Positions 36,631-45,337 of a stretch of DNA of 64,000 nucleotides are shown in pieces (position 1 is the first letter of the stretch; every line of letters starts with the position of its first letter). Under the pieces are notes generated by a model. That model saw only the letters and a program-made list of their open reading frames with translations. It searched no databases and was not told the DNA's origin. The stretch comes from CAZHJK01 sp964533275 (GTDB lineage: Bacteria; Bacillota; Clostridia; Eubacteriales; Garciellaceae): positions 1 to 64,000 of the forward strand of contig CAZHJK010000011.1 in the NCBI GenBank assembly GCA_964533275.1, written 5' to 3'. Made by a program: the position numbers and the translations under genes.

Positions 36631-37713
36631 ATGAAAATACATAAGGGGAAAAAAAAGTCAACAATTAAACTTGTCGGTATGAGTATTGTGGGATTCATTT
36701 TGCTTTTTTCGATCATTTCCATGATTATTGTTATGTTTATCTATAATGGACAATTTCCTAGATATGACAGACATGATACGACGGTTACAGCAGGTTTGAG
36801 ATATGAAGATCTAAAAGCGCAGTATCCAAGAAGTTTGGTAAATTTCAAATCAGGGGACAATAGATTGCAAGGATATGTTTATGGTCAAGATCAAGAGCAG
36901 GGACTTGTGGTAGTAGCTCATGGAATTGGAGGAGGAGCAGACAGCTACCTGTCTCAAATTACTTATTTTGTTGATGAGGGGTGGCGGGTTTTTGCCTATG
37001 ATGCAACGGGTAGCTTCGATAGTGAAGGCAAGACGACAAAGGGATTCCCCCAAGCGTTGATTGATTTAGATGCAGCATTGACATATATAAATACACAGGA
37101 GGAATTTGCAGGTCTGCCAATTTTATTATTTGGTCATAGCTGGGGTGGTTATGCAGTAGCTAATGTATTGCACTATGATTATGATATTGCAGGTGTTGCT
37201 ACAATAGCCGGTGCAAATAGTCCTATGGAAATGATTATAGAAGAAGGTCGGAATATGATGGGTGGTTTTATTAATATAGAATATCCATATTTATGGTTAT
37301 ATCAAAGACTTTTATTTGGAGAAACAGCTTCTTTAAATGCGGTGGATGCAATCAATCGAGGAGATGTTCCGGTTCTAATTGTCCACGGCACAGAAGATGA
37401 ATTTGTAGCCTATGAGGGTAGCTCCATTATTTCAAAAATAGATGCTATTACCAATCCTAATGTTAAAACCTTATCATTAAATAAGCCTGGCCACAGTGGA
37501 CATAACAATCTATTCCGTAGCAATGCCGCCATGGATTATATTGATGAAATTAATATTAAATATCGTAAACTTTATGATCAATATGAACAAAACATTCCTT
37601 ATGAAGTCAATCAAGATTTTTACTCAGAGGTAGATCGAGATTTAGCCCAGGACATAAATAGAGGATTGATGGATGAAATTCAAGCATTTTTCTTAGGGAG
37701 CATAGAGAAATAA
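36631..37713 (+). CDS. Membrane-anchored alpha/beta hydrolase
   Basis: Protein of 360 residues. One N-terminal membrane helix (about 15-38) anchors it with the catalytic domain outside. The alpha/beta hydrolase core has VVAHGIGGGADSY (oxyanion loop), the nucleophile elbow FGHSWGG (Ser about 170), an acid in VHGTEDEFV and a His in NKPGHSGHNN. It could be an esterase, lipase or peptidase. TGGAGGAT directly ahead of ATG 36631 sets the start; the frame from 36619 would include the ribosome binding site. Confidence 0.88.
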   Translation: MKIHKGKKKSTIKLVGMSIVGFILLFSIISMIIVMFIYNGQFPRYDRHDTTVTAGLRYEDLKAQYPRSLVNFKSGDNRLQGYVYGQDQEQGLVVVAHGIGGGADSYLSQITYFVDEGWRVFAYDATGSFDSEGKTTKGFPQALIDLDAALTYINTQEEFAGLPILLFGHSWGGYAVANVLHYDYDIAGVATIAGANSPMEMIIEEGRNMMGGFINIEYPYLWLYQRLLFGETASLNAVDAINRGDVPVLIVHGTEDEFVAYEGSSIISKIDAITNPNVKTLSLNKPGHSGHNNLFRSNAAMDYIDEINIKYRKLYDQYEQNIPYEVNQDFYSEVDRDLAQDINRGLMDEIQAFFLGSIEK

Positions 37714-37803
37714 AATACTTTTGCTGATACATGTGAATCTTTGTATCATAGCAATGGATTAATTTACAATTGTATTGTTTGTTTTTACTATGGTTTATCT
37801 TAT

Positions 37804-37828
37804 TATCCACAGAATTAATCTGTGGATA
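37804..37828. repeat. Perfect inverted repeat containing a DnaA-box-like sequence
   Basis: TATCCACAG (37804-37812) and CTGTGGATA (37820-37828) around a 7-base AT spacer. TTATCCACA at 37803-37811 equals the DnaA-box consensus. It sits after the hydrolase gene without a T-tract, so it may be a weak terminator or just chance. Confidence 0.4.
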
Positions 37829-37977
37829 TATTTGATTCCAAAAGCCATATATTTCATCCCATCATTCTTCAGATTAAAAGGAAAATCAATAAAACTTGAC
37901 CTATATCTGTTGGCTTTTTAATAAAAAATAAGTTACAATATAGATATTGTTAACAAAATAACAAACGGGGTGAATTT

Positions 37978-39675
37978 ATGCAGTTTATTAATTATTCAAG
38001 AGAGAATTGCAATAATTGTTATAAATGTATAAGGGTGTGCTCTCCTAAGGCTATATCTATCTATGAGGATAGAGCAGAGATACTGGAAGATCATTGTATT
38101 TCCTGTGGAGAATGTTATGTTATCTGTGAGCAAAATGCTCTTTCTATAAAGAATAAGGTACATGAGGTGAAAAAGGTCATTGATTCTAGTAAAAGGGTAG
38201 CGGTGAGCCTATCCCCATCTTTCCCTGGGGGTTTTTCAGTTAAGGCAGGAAAAATTGTAAAGGCATTAAAGGTATTGGGATTTGATATTATTGAAGAAAC
38301 AGCTATTGGGGGAGATATGGTTGTAGAGGCATATGAAGAATACATACAACACTCTGATAAGGATAATTTAATTACAACTAGTTGTCCATCAACTAATTAT
38401 TTAATAGAAAAATACTATCCAGAATTACTTAAATATATGATTCCAATCGTATCTCCAATGATTGCTCACGGTAAATACTTAAAGAGTAAGTATGGACATG
38501 ATACTCATGTAGTTTTTATTGGTCCCTGTATTGCAAAAAAAGTTGAGGCAAACGAAAGACAACATCAAGGGGTTGTGGATTCTGTATTAACATTCGTTGA
38601 ATTAGAACAGTGGTTCCAAGATGCAGGAATAAATCTAAATGAACTTTCAACCGAAGAATTTGATGGGAAAGGAAGTTTATTAGGTAAACAAATACCTTTT
38701 AGAACAAAGGTTTTAAACAAATATGAAAGGATAATAGTAACAGGAATTTCAAGGGTAAGAGAAATTTTAGATAGTTTATCCAAGGAAGAATTAAACCATG
38801 TTTTTTTAGAGATTGCTTCCTGTGAAGGTGGATGTATTGATGGGACGGGAATGCCTAAGGATGCTACTAACTACTATGTAAAAAGAAAACGTGTAAAAGA
38901 CTATATTAATGAAACATACTTTACTTTAAAAACTGAAGATTCGGTATTAAAAGAGCCCATAAATCTTTCCAAGATTATATTTGATCAACGGGTGAAGCAA
39001 CCAAAGCATTCTAAAGTGGAAATTGAAAGTATACTAAGGAGCATGGGTAAAACTAAAAAAGAGGATGAATTAAATTGTGATGCCTGTGGCTATCAGACCT
39101 GCAGAAAAAAGGCAGAATCTGTTTTAGAGGGACGATCCCAAATAAATATGTGCCTACCTTTTATGAGGGCAAAGGCGGAAAGCGTGAAGAATGTTATTTT
39201 TGACCATAGTCCAAACGCTATTTTTATGGTAGGATGTAATGATTTAAAGGTTAAGGAATTTAATCCTTCCTCTGAACGGGTCTTTCAGATTAAAGCAAGC
39301 CAGATTAGGGGGCAACGAGTTCATAATATAATACCGGAAGATATTTTTGAAAAGGTTTTAGAAACCAAAGAAAATACTGTTGGAAAAAAGATTGAATATC
39401 CTCAATATGGCGTTATTTTAATTGCAAACATTATTTATGTGAAGAAGGATAATATCCTTATGGCTATTATGAACGATGTTACTTTAGCAGAAAAAAATAA
39501 AGAGGAATTAGAACATGTAAAGAAAAATACAATAAATGCTGCTCAAGAGGTTATCAATAAACAGATGCGAGTGGCTCAAGAAATTGCCAGCCTATTAGGG
39601 GAAACCACCGCGGAGACAAAGGTTACTTTAACAAAATTAAAGGATATCGTCATTGGTGAGCGGGGTGAAGTATAG
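37978..39675 (+). CDS. Sensory [FeFe]-hydrogenase-like protein (HydS type) with PAS domain
   Basis: Protein of 565 residues. Order: two N-terminal [4Fe-4S] motifs (Cys 11-21 and 40-50), hydrogenase H-domain (about 65-345), a further Cys cluster (CDACGYQTC and a later Cys, about 365-395), a PAS domain (about 405-500) and a C-terminal coiled coil. The H-cluster Cys ligands are kept: TTSCPS, GPCIAKK and CEGGC. The normal TSCCP proton-relay Cys is replaced by Ser, as expected in sensory rather than catalytic hydrogenases. It probably senses H2 or redox state and passes the signal through PAS to the overlapping phosphatase gene. Confidence 0.88.
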   Translation: MQFINYSRENCNNCYKCIRVCSPKAISIYEDRAEILEDHCISCGECYVICEQNALSIKNKVHEVKKVIDSSKRVAVSLSPSFPGGFSVKAGKIVKALKVLGFDIIEETAIGGDMVVEAYEEYIQHSDKDNLITTSCPSTNYLIEKYYPELLKYMIPIVSPMIAHGKYLKSKYGHDTHVVFIGPCIAKKVEANERQHQGVVDSVLTFVELEQWFQDAGINLNELSTEEFDGKGSLLGKQIPFRTKVLNKYERIIVTGISRVREILDSLSKEELNHVFLEIASCEGGCIDGTGMPKDATNYYVKRKRVKDYINETYFTLKTEDSVLKEPINLSKIIFDQRVKQPKHSKVEIESILRSMGKTKKEDELNCDACGYQTCRKKAESVLEGRSQINMCLPFMRAKAESVKNVIFDHSPNAIFMVGCNDLKVKEFNPSSERVFQIKASQIRGQRVHNIIPEDIFEKVLETKENTVGKKIEYPQYGVILIANIIYVKKDNILMAIMNDVTLAEKNKEELEHVKKNTINAAQEVINKQMRVAQEIASLLGETTAETKVTLTKLKDIVIGERGEV

Positions 39676-40847
39676 TGAAGCTCTTTTGTGATATAGCCTA
39701 TGATAGCATCAACAAACAAAATGAGGAGCTATGTGGAGATAAAGTAGAAATAGTGCATACAGAGAATAGTACAATTATCATATTAGCAGATGGGTTAGGC
39801 AGTGGTGTAAAAGCAAATATCTTAGCTACCATGACATCTAAAATTGCAGGAACAATGTTACGAGAGGGTGCCAGTATCTCTGAAACCATAGAAACCATCA
39901 TAAGTACTTTACCAGTCTGTAATGAGAGGAAGCTAGCTTACTCTACCTTTGTTATACTTAAAATTCAAAAGGATGGTAAGGCATATATGGTGGAATATGA
40001 TAATCCGCCTATCTTTTTTGTAAGAAATGAAAAAAAGTTAATATTAGAAAAAAAAGTACGAATGATTCATGGGAAAAGAATATTGGAAAGTCAAATACAA
40101 CTTAATAATAGGGACACTATTATCCTTGTAAGTGATGGAGTAATTCATGCAGGCGTAGGTGGAATCTTGAATTTAGGCTGGCAATGGGAGAATGTATCGG
40201 ATTATTTAATTAAACAAACTAAAATAGAAAAATGCGCCAAAAATATATCTAAGAAGCTCATTGATACCTGTACATTTCTATATGATGAAAGACCAGGAGA
40301 TGACACATCGGTGGTTGCGGTTAAATATAGAGAACAAGAAGTAATACAATTATTTGCTGGCCCACCAGAAAATATGGATCAGGATCAAGAAATGGTAAAA
40401 AACTTCTTAGGGGCTGAAGGGAAAAAGATTATCTGTGGAGGAACAGCGGCAAATATTGTAAGTCGTGAAACAGAAAATGAAATTGTTGTGGACTTTGAAA
40501 CTGGGAATGAAGAAATTCCTCCTATGGCAAAAATGAAGGGAATACACTTGGTCACAGAGGGAGTTATTACCTTAAGTAAAGTTCTAGAGAATATAGATAA
40601 TTATATTAGAAACAACCATATAAAACAAATTCCTTGGAAAAGAGATTCTAAAGATGGTGCTACTAAACTGACAAATGTTTTAATTGAAGATTGTACTCAC
40701 TTAAAGTTTTGGGTCGGTAAGGCGATTAACCCTGCCCATCAAAACCCTGATTTACCCAGGGATTTAAGTATTAAGATACAGGTTATTGTAAAGTTGACGG
40801 AGCTTTTAAAGGGATTAGGGAAAAAGGTGGAAATCGAATATTTTTAA
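39675..40847 (+). CDS. PP2C/SpoIIE-type serine/threonine phosphatase
   Basis: Protein of 390 residues. The PP2C-type catalytic region (about 1-225) shows DGLGSGVKAN, ILVSDGVIHAGV and GDDTSVVAV, matching the metal-binding Asp positions of SpoIIE-like phosphatases. The C-terminal 165 residues (GGTAANIVSRE onward) are an extra domain found with this group and not assigned to a reaction. GTG 39675 follows GGGGTGA and overlaps the last base of the hydrogenase-like gene, so the two are coupled. It is the likely output of the H2/redox sensor. Confidence 0.87.
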   Translation: MKLFCDIAYDSINKQNEELCGDKVEIVHTENSTIIILADGLGSGVKANILATMTSKIAGTMLREGASISETIETIISTLPVCNERKLAYSTFVILKIQKDGKAYMVEYDNPPIFFVRNEKKLILEKKVRMIHGKRILESQIQLNNRDTIILVSDGVIHAGVGGILNLGWQWENVSDYLIKQTKIEKCAKNISKKLIDTCTFLYDERPGDDTSVVAVKYREQEVIQLFAGPPENMDQDQEMVKNFLGAEGKKIICGGTAANIVSRETENEIVVDFETGNEEIPPMAKMKGIHLVTEGVITLSKVLENIDNYIRNNHIKQIPWKRDSKDGATKLTNVLIEDCTHLKFWVGKAINPAHQNPDLPRDLSIKIQVIVKLTELLKGLGKKVEIEYF

Positions 40848-40880
40848 GATGAGATGAAATTAATTATCAGGAGGTACCCT

Positions 40881-41117
40881 ATGAAAACAATCAATGTATG
40901 TATTGGGAGTGCTTGTCATATAAAAGGGGCATATAAAGTAATAAATAAGTTTTTAAAAATAGTAGAAGAAAGAAAATTAGAAGATCTAGTGGTAGTAAAG
41001 GCAGCGTTTTGTCTAGGAGAATGTACCAAAGCAGTTTCAGTAAAAATCGATGAAGGGAAGATTCACTCTTTAAAAGAACAGGATGTAGAAGCTTTTATTG
41101 ATAAATATATATTATAA
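40881..41117 (+). CDS. Thioredoxin-like [2Fe-2S] ferredoxin (NuoE/HydC-like)
   Basis: Protein of 78 residues with four Cys in the pattern of thioredoxin-like ferredoxins: CIGSAC and, about 40 residues later, CLGEC. It corresponds to the C-terminal domain of NuoE. AGGAGG at 40870-40875 sets ATG 40881; the longer frame from 40854 is unlikely. It is the third gene of the hydrogenase-like / phosphatase operon and is a plausible electron donor or acceptor for the sensor. Confidence 0.85.
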   Translation: MKTINVCIGSACHIKGAYKVINKFLKIVEERKLEDLVVVKAAFCLGECTKAVSVKIDEGKIHSLKEQDVEAFIDKYIL

Positions 41118-41129
41118 TAGTAGTATAAT

Positions 41130-41240
41130 CATATTAGGTGGGAACTCTTAACTGAAAATCCTAAAAAACTAGAGTATGAAATAGAGGATTGATAAACTGC
41201 TTCACTAGTGCGTGCGCTTTCTGCACGCTTTCTTTTTATT
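41130..41240 (+). other. Possible attenuator leader ahead of the first EamA gene
   Basis: After a TATAAT-like hexamer near 41127, a short transcript could contain AATCCT/AGGATT pairing (about 41156-41190) and then a strong terminator (GCGTGC, loop, GCACGC, TTTCTTTTT). This arrangement resembles a riboswitch or attenuator, but I recognise no known aptamer. Confidence 0.3.
41208..41238 (+). terminator. Intrinsic terminator (GCGTGC/GCACGC)
   Basis: GCGTGC (41210-41215) pairs with GCACGC (41223-41228), followed by TTTCTTTTT. It ends the sensory-hydrogenase operon and could also serve as an attenuator for the EamA gene. Confidence 0.8.
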
Positions 41241-41310
41241 TATGTAGAAAATTATTTGGTTTTATATTATGATATAAGATATTATCTAGGAAAAAGAATG
41301 GAGAAATGAA

Positions 41311-42252
41311 ATGTTAAAAAGAAAAGATATATTAGCTTATATAGCTTCTTTTATATATGCATCTATTTTTGGATTAAGTTTTTTATTTTCAAAGAAGGCT
41401 TTAGATATTACAACCCCCTTTAAGCTTATTTCCTTTAGATTTTTATTGGCATTTATAGTGTTATCCCTACTTATTCTATTTAGGATTATTAAGGTGAATT
41501 ATAGGGGTAAAAATTTAAAGGGTTTATTTATACTAAGCATGACTCAGCCTGTAATCTATTTTATCTTTGAGACCTATGGAATAAAATATAGCTCCTCATC
41601 CTATGCTGGATTAATGGTGGCTTTAATACCGATAATAGTAACCATAATGGGGATTTTTCTATTAAAAGAAATCCCAAGTAAGATACAATGGATGTTTATA
41701 TTATTATCTGTATCAGGAGTAGTCTATATTGTTTTAATGGATAGCAGTCCAGGAAGTCAAAACACCTTTCTTGGGACTGTATTCTTACTTATTGCGGTCT
41801 TTGTAGGCTCTCTATACAATATTTTATCAAGGAAAAGCTCTGTTCACTTTTCTTCCATCGAAATAACCTATTTTATGATGGGAGCAGGAGCTATTGTTTT
41901 TAATATTATTTCATTTATTATAGACTTTATTAATGGGAACCTAGAAAATTTCTTTCAGCCATTATTAAATAAAGACTTTTTAATATCTATTTTATATTTA
42001 GGGATTTTGTCATCCATAACAGCATTCTTTTTAATTAACTTTGCCCTTTCAGCCTTGCCTGCATCAAAGGCAGTTATTTTTGGTAACCTTGCCACTGTGA
42101 TTTCTATAATTGCCGGAGTTGTTTTCCTAAGGGAAGCCTTTTACTATTATCATATAATCGGATCTATTATTATTATTTTTGGAATAATCGGGACAAACTA
42201 TTTTAACGCTAGAAAGGTAAAAAGACTTAAGAGGGAAAATCAAAGTAGTTAA
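41311..42252 (+). CDS. EamA/DMT-family transporter 1
   Basis: Protein of 313 residues with ten predicted membrane helices in two EamA repeats (first from ASFIYASIFGLSFLFSKKAL, second from LGTVFLLIAVFVGSLYNIL). Typical DMT exporters or importers of amino acids, nucleotides or drugs; no substrate can be deduced. It is more distant from the two EamA proteins that follow than they are from each other. A GGAG-like site precedes the ATG. Confidence 0.88.
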   Translation: MLKRKDILAYIASFIYASIFGLSFLFSKKALDITTPFKLISFRFLLAFIVLSLLILFRIIKVNYRGKNLKGLFILSMTQPVIYFIFETYGIKYSSSSYAGLMVALIPIIVTIMGIFLLKEIPSKIQWMFILLSVSGVVYIVLMDSSPGSQNTFLGTVFLLIAVFVGSLYNILSRKSSVHFSSIEITYFMMGAGAIVFNIISFIIDFINGNLENFFQPLLNKDFLISILYLGILSSITAFFLINFALSALPASKAVIFGNLATVISIIAGVVFLREAFYYYHIIGSIIIIFGIIGTNYFNARKVKRLKRENQSS

Positions 42253-42379
42253 TCCACTAAGAAGGATTTCACATAGAAGTAAAGAATAGATGTATTATAA
42301 TATCTATATTTTATTAATGTGATACAAAATAAATTTACTTATCTAGTATAGGTTTATTAATTATGAGAGGATGTTGGAA

Positions 42380-43297
42380 TTGAAATCATTATCAAAGGGT
42401 TATTTGCTTATGATAATTTCAGGTACTTTTTATGGATTTATCGGAATTTTTGTTAGTAATTTATCTAATTATAACATTCCTACTAGTGTTATCGCCTTTT
42501 TTCGTCCTTTAGTCGCATTTATAGTTATTTTTACATATTTACTTATTTTTAAAAGGGAGTATCTAAAGGTGGATAGAAAAAACCTTATCTATATAATCCT
42601 TATAGCAATCTCTTCCCAAACTATATTTAACCGGCTTTATTTTGCCGCTATTGAAAAAACAACAATTACAACTGCAGCAGTAATGATCTTCACTTCTCCG
42701 ATTTTCGTTGTTATTTTGGCTCGATTTATATATAAAGAATTATTTACCCTTCCTAAGATGATTGCCCTTGTGGTTGCAGTGACAGGATGTTTTTTAACAT
42801 CAACAGGAGGTTCTATAGAGGAACTAAAGCTCAATGCTGTAGGCTTAGCATTAGGGCTAGGTGCTGGATTTACCTTTGCATTTCTTCCTATTTTTAATAA
42901 AAAGCTTGTGGGGAAATGTCATTATTTAACCATTGCTTGCTATACTATGGGCTTTGGTGCACTTTTTACATTTTTGTTAGCTGGACCACAGGCAGTAGCT
43001 TCTATCGATTATAATCTAAATTTATGGGTTAATATTATTGGACTTGGTATTATAGGCAATGCTCTTGGATATCTTTTTTATACGGCAGCCATGTCCTACA
43101 ATATACAATCATCTATGGCAAGCATAATAGTTACTATCGAAGTTCCTATAGCTGCACTAACATCTTTTATCTTTTTTCAGGAAGATATCTTTGGCATAAA
43201 ACTATTGGGAATTATATTAGTTATACTTTCTGTTGCAATTATTGAATATGGTGATAGATGGTTCCTTAAGCGAAAAGAAAAAGCTCAGAGTTTATAA
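42380..43297 (+). CDS. EamA/DMT-family transporter 2
   Basis: Protein of about 305 residues with ten predicted helices in two EamA repeats. It is a close paralogue of the gene at 43346: both begin KGYLL, share REYLKVD and VTGCFL, and have LLGIxLVILSV near the end. Start: AGAGG touches ATG 42371, so TTG 42380, 9 bases downstream of the site, is more plausible; the paralogue has the same arrangement. The two genes probably arose by tandem duplication. Confidence 0.87.
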   Translation: MKSLSKGYLLMIISGTFYGFIGIFVSNLSNYNIPTSVIAFFRPLVAFIVIFTYLLIFKREYLKVDRKNLIYIILIAISSQTIFNRLYFAAIEKTTITTAAVMIFTSPIFVVILARFIYKELFTLPKMIALVVAVTGCFLTSTGGSIEELKLNAVGLALGLGAGFTFAFLPIFNKKLVGKCHYLTIACYTMGFGALFTFLLAGPQAVASIDYNLNLWVNIIGLGIIGNALGYLFYTAAMSYNIQSSMASIIVTIEVPIAALTSFIFFQEDIFGIKLLGIILVILSVAIIEYGDRWFLKRKEKAQSL

Positions 43298-43345
43298 GTA
43301 TAAGCATTCACTATCTCCTATAAGGGCAATGAAAGGATGTTTAAA

Positions 43346-44272
43346 TTGAAGCTATTACCGACCTCAAAGGGTTATTTGCTGGTAGCTATCTCAGGGGGAT
43401 TTTTTGGACTCAGTGGGATGTTTGTTGAAATATTATCTGCATATAATATTCCTATCAATTTATTGGGGTTCTACCGCCCTTTAATTGCATTTATAATGAT
43501 TTTTATTTATTTGCTTATAAGAAAAAGAGAATATTTAAAGGTGGATGGTAGAGGATTACTTTATATCGCTCTTTTAGGATTTGTATCTCAGACACTTTTT
43601 AATCAACTTTACTTCGCTACTATGGAAAAAACAACAATTGCAACTGCTGTTGTTTTGCTCTATACTGCTCCGATTTTTGTTGTAATTATGGCTAGATTTT
43701 TATATAAAGAATTATTTAACCTTCCTAAGCTTATTGCCCTTGTTGTTTCGGTGACAGGATGTTTTTTAGCTGCAACTGGAGGATCCTTCGAGCTACTAAA
43801 GCTAAATAGTACCGGGTTATTATTAGGAGTAGGAACTGGATTTACCTTTGCGCTTCTTCCCATAATTAGCAAAGATCTGGTGAAAAAATACCATTATTTT
43901 ACTATAGCATTATATTCCATGGGTTTTGGAGCTCTTTTTAGCCTTGCTTTTATAGATATCCGTACAATAATTCTTATTGATTACAATATAAAGATTTGGG
44001 CTAATCTCATCGCCCTTGGTTTTTTTGCCAATGCCTTCGCCTATCTATTATATATGGCTGGCATGTCCTATAATATACAGTCATCTAAAGTAAGCATCAT
44101 TAATACTGTAGAAGTTCCTGTGGCAGTGCTAACATCTTTTATTTTTTTTCAAGAATATATATTTGGCTTAAAGCTTCTGGGAATTTTGCTAGTTATACTT
44201 TCTGTTGTAATTATTGAATATGGAGAACAATTATTCCTTGTTGGCAGTGAGCGGGGTCAAGACCAGGTTTGA
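43346..44272 (+). CDS. EamA/DMT-family transporter 3
   Basis: Protein of about 308 residues and tandem paralogue of the preceding gene, with the same ten-helix layout. Conserved blocks: NQLYFATMEKTTIATAV, LYKELFNLPKLIALV and SYNIQSSKVSII. As with its neighbour, AAAGG lies too close to ATG 43337, so I favour TTG 43346. Divergence across the whole length shows the duplication is not recent. The substrate is unknown. Confidence 0.87.
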   Translation: MKLLPTSKGYLLVAISGGFFGLSGMFVEILSAYNIPINLLGFYRPLIAFIMIFIYLLIRKREYLKVDGRGLLYIALLGFVSQTLFNQLYFATMEKTTIATAVVLLYTAPIFVVIMARFLYKELFNLPKLIALVVSVTGCFLAATGGSFELLKLNSTGLLLGVGTGFTFALLPIISKDLVKKYHYFTIALYSMGFGALFSLAFIDIRTIILIDYNIKIWANLIALGFFANAFAYLLYMAGMSYNIQSSKVSIINTVEVPVAVLTSFIFFQEYIFGLKLLGILLVILSVVIIEYGEQLFLVGSERGQDQV

Positions 44273-44295
44273 AAGCATGAGCTTAATGAATAATA

Positions 44296-45219
44296 TTATA
44301 GTATTATCCTTAATAATACTATAGAAGTAATTAAAGAAAGTAATGTAGTGACAGAAACAATAATAGCAGCATACTCTTTTTCCCTATCAAAGGTTTCTGC
44401 CAGTATGGATGTCATAGCTGAAGCTGGCATGGCAGACATAATAATAATAGTATTTAAAACTTTAGAGGGACCTTGGATTAATAAAGAAATTAAGTATATA
44501 AACCCGGGTATGATGACTAATTTAATAGTTACTCCATAGTATATTGTCCAGTCTTTTAAGTAATTTTTTATTTTAACCTTTGATAGTATAACCCCAATAA
44601 TAATCATGGATAGGGGAATTGTAGTATCACCAATAGTATTTATACTAGACAAGAGGGCACCGGGTAATTGGATATTAAATAGCATTATTATAATGCCTAA
44701 GCAAACCGCTATAATAGAAGGATTAAGTAGAATCTTTTTTAGTTCCGCCCTTAGTTCTTTCTTATTAAAATTACCTTTAAAAAGTATCAGTCCATAGGTC
44801 CATACTAATATTACGAAAAACATGTTAAAAATAGAACCATAGGCAATACCTTCAGCCCCGTATATAGAATTTAGTATTGGGAATCCCACATAACCTGTAT
44901 TTGTAAAAACATTAGCAAAATGTAATATTGTTTTTTTATTATTTTTTATTGGTAATAAAAGTATATAAGAGAGTAGGATTATAATTATATAAGCTCCAAT
45001 GGAGTATTGAAATGTTTTTATTACATTAGATTTAATTGAATCGTCAAAGGAATAGTTAAAAGATGAAAGAATCATAAAGGGCAAAGCGATTTGAATTAGA
45101 ATATCCACTAATCCTTTATTCATTTTATCTGTTATGATTTTTTTCTTACTGCCATAAACACCTACTAATATTATAATAAATAAAGAAGCAACACTTTCTA
45201 TAATAACTGACATCTCCAA
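44296..45219 (-). CDS. AEC-family (auxin efflux carrier-like) transporter
   Basis: Protein of 307 residues with about ten membrane helices in two halves. Family motifs: FVNTGYVGFPI-like FTNTGYVGFPILNSIYG in the first half and SAMPASAMTSILAETF in the second. AEC proteins export organic acids such as malate. TTG 45219 follows GGGGG with suitable spacing; ATG 45213 is a second choice. It converges with EamA transporter 3; an 11-bp stem (44297-44323) at its 3' end could end both transcripts. Confidence 0.88.
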   Translation of the reverse strand: MEMSVIIESVASLFIIILVGVYGSKKKIITDKMNKGLVDILIQIALPFMILSSFNYSFDDSIKSNVIKTFQYSIGAYIIIILLSYILLLPIKNNKKTILHFANVFTNTGYVGFPILNSIYGAEGIAYGSIFNMFFVILVWTYGLILFKGNFNKKELRAELKKILLNPSIIAVCLGIIIMLFNIQLPGALLSSINTIGDTTIPLSMIIIGVILSKVKIKNYLKDWTIYYGVTIKLVIIPGFIYLISLLIQGPSKVLNTIIIMSAMPASAMTSILAETFDREKEYAAIIVSVTTLLSLITSIVLLRIIL

Positions 45220-45337
45220 GGGAATACCCCCTATTATTCAGATACTTAACATTTTATGCTAAAAGATTGTTAATGTTACATAAAGCTTTCTAAAATAGTA
45301 GGGCAGTTTATAATCCTAATATAGGAGATATGAAATT

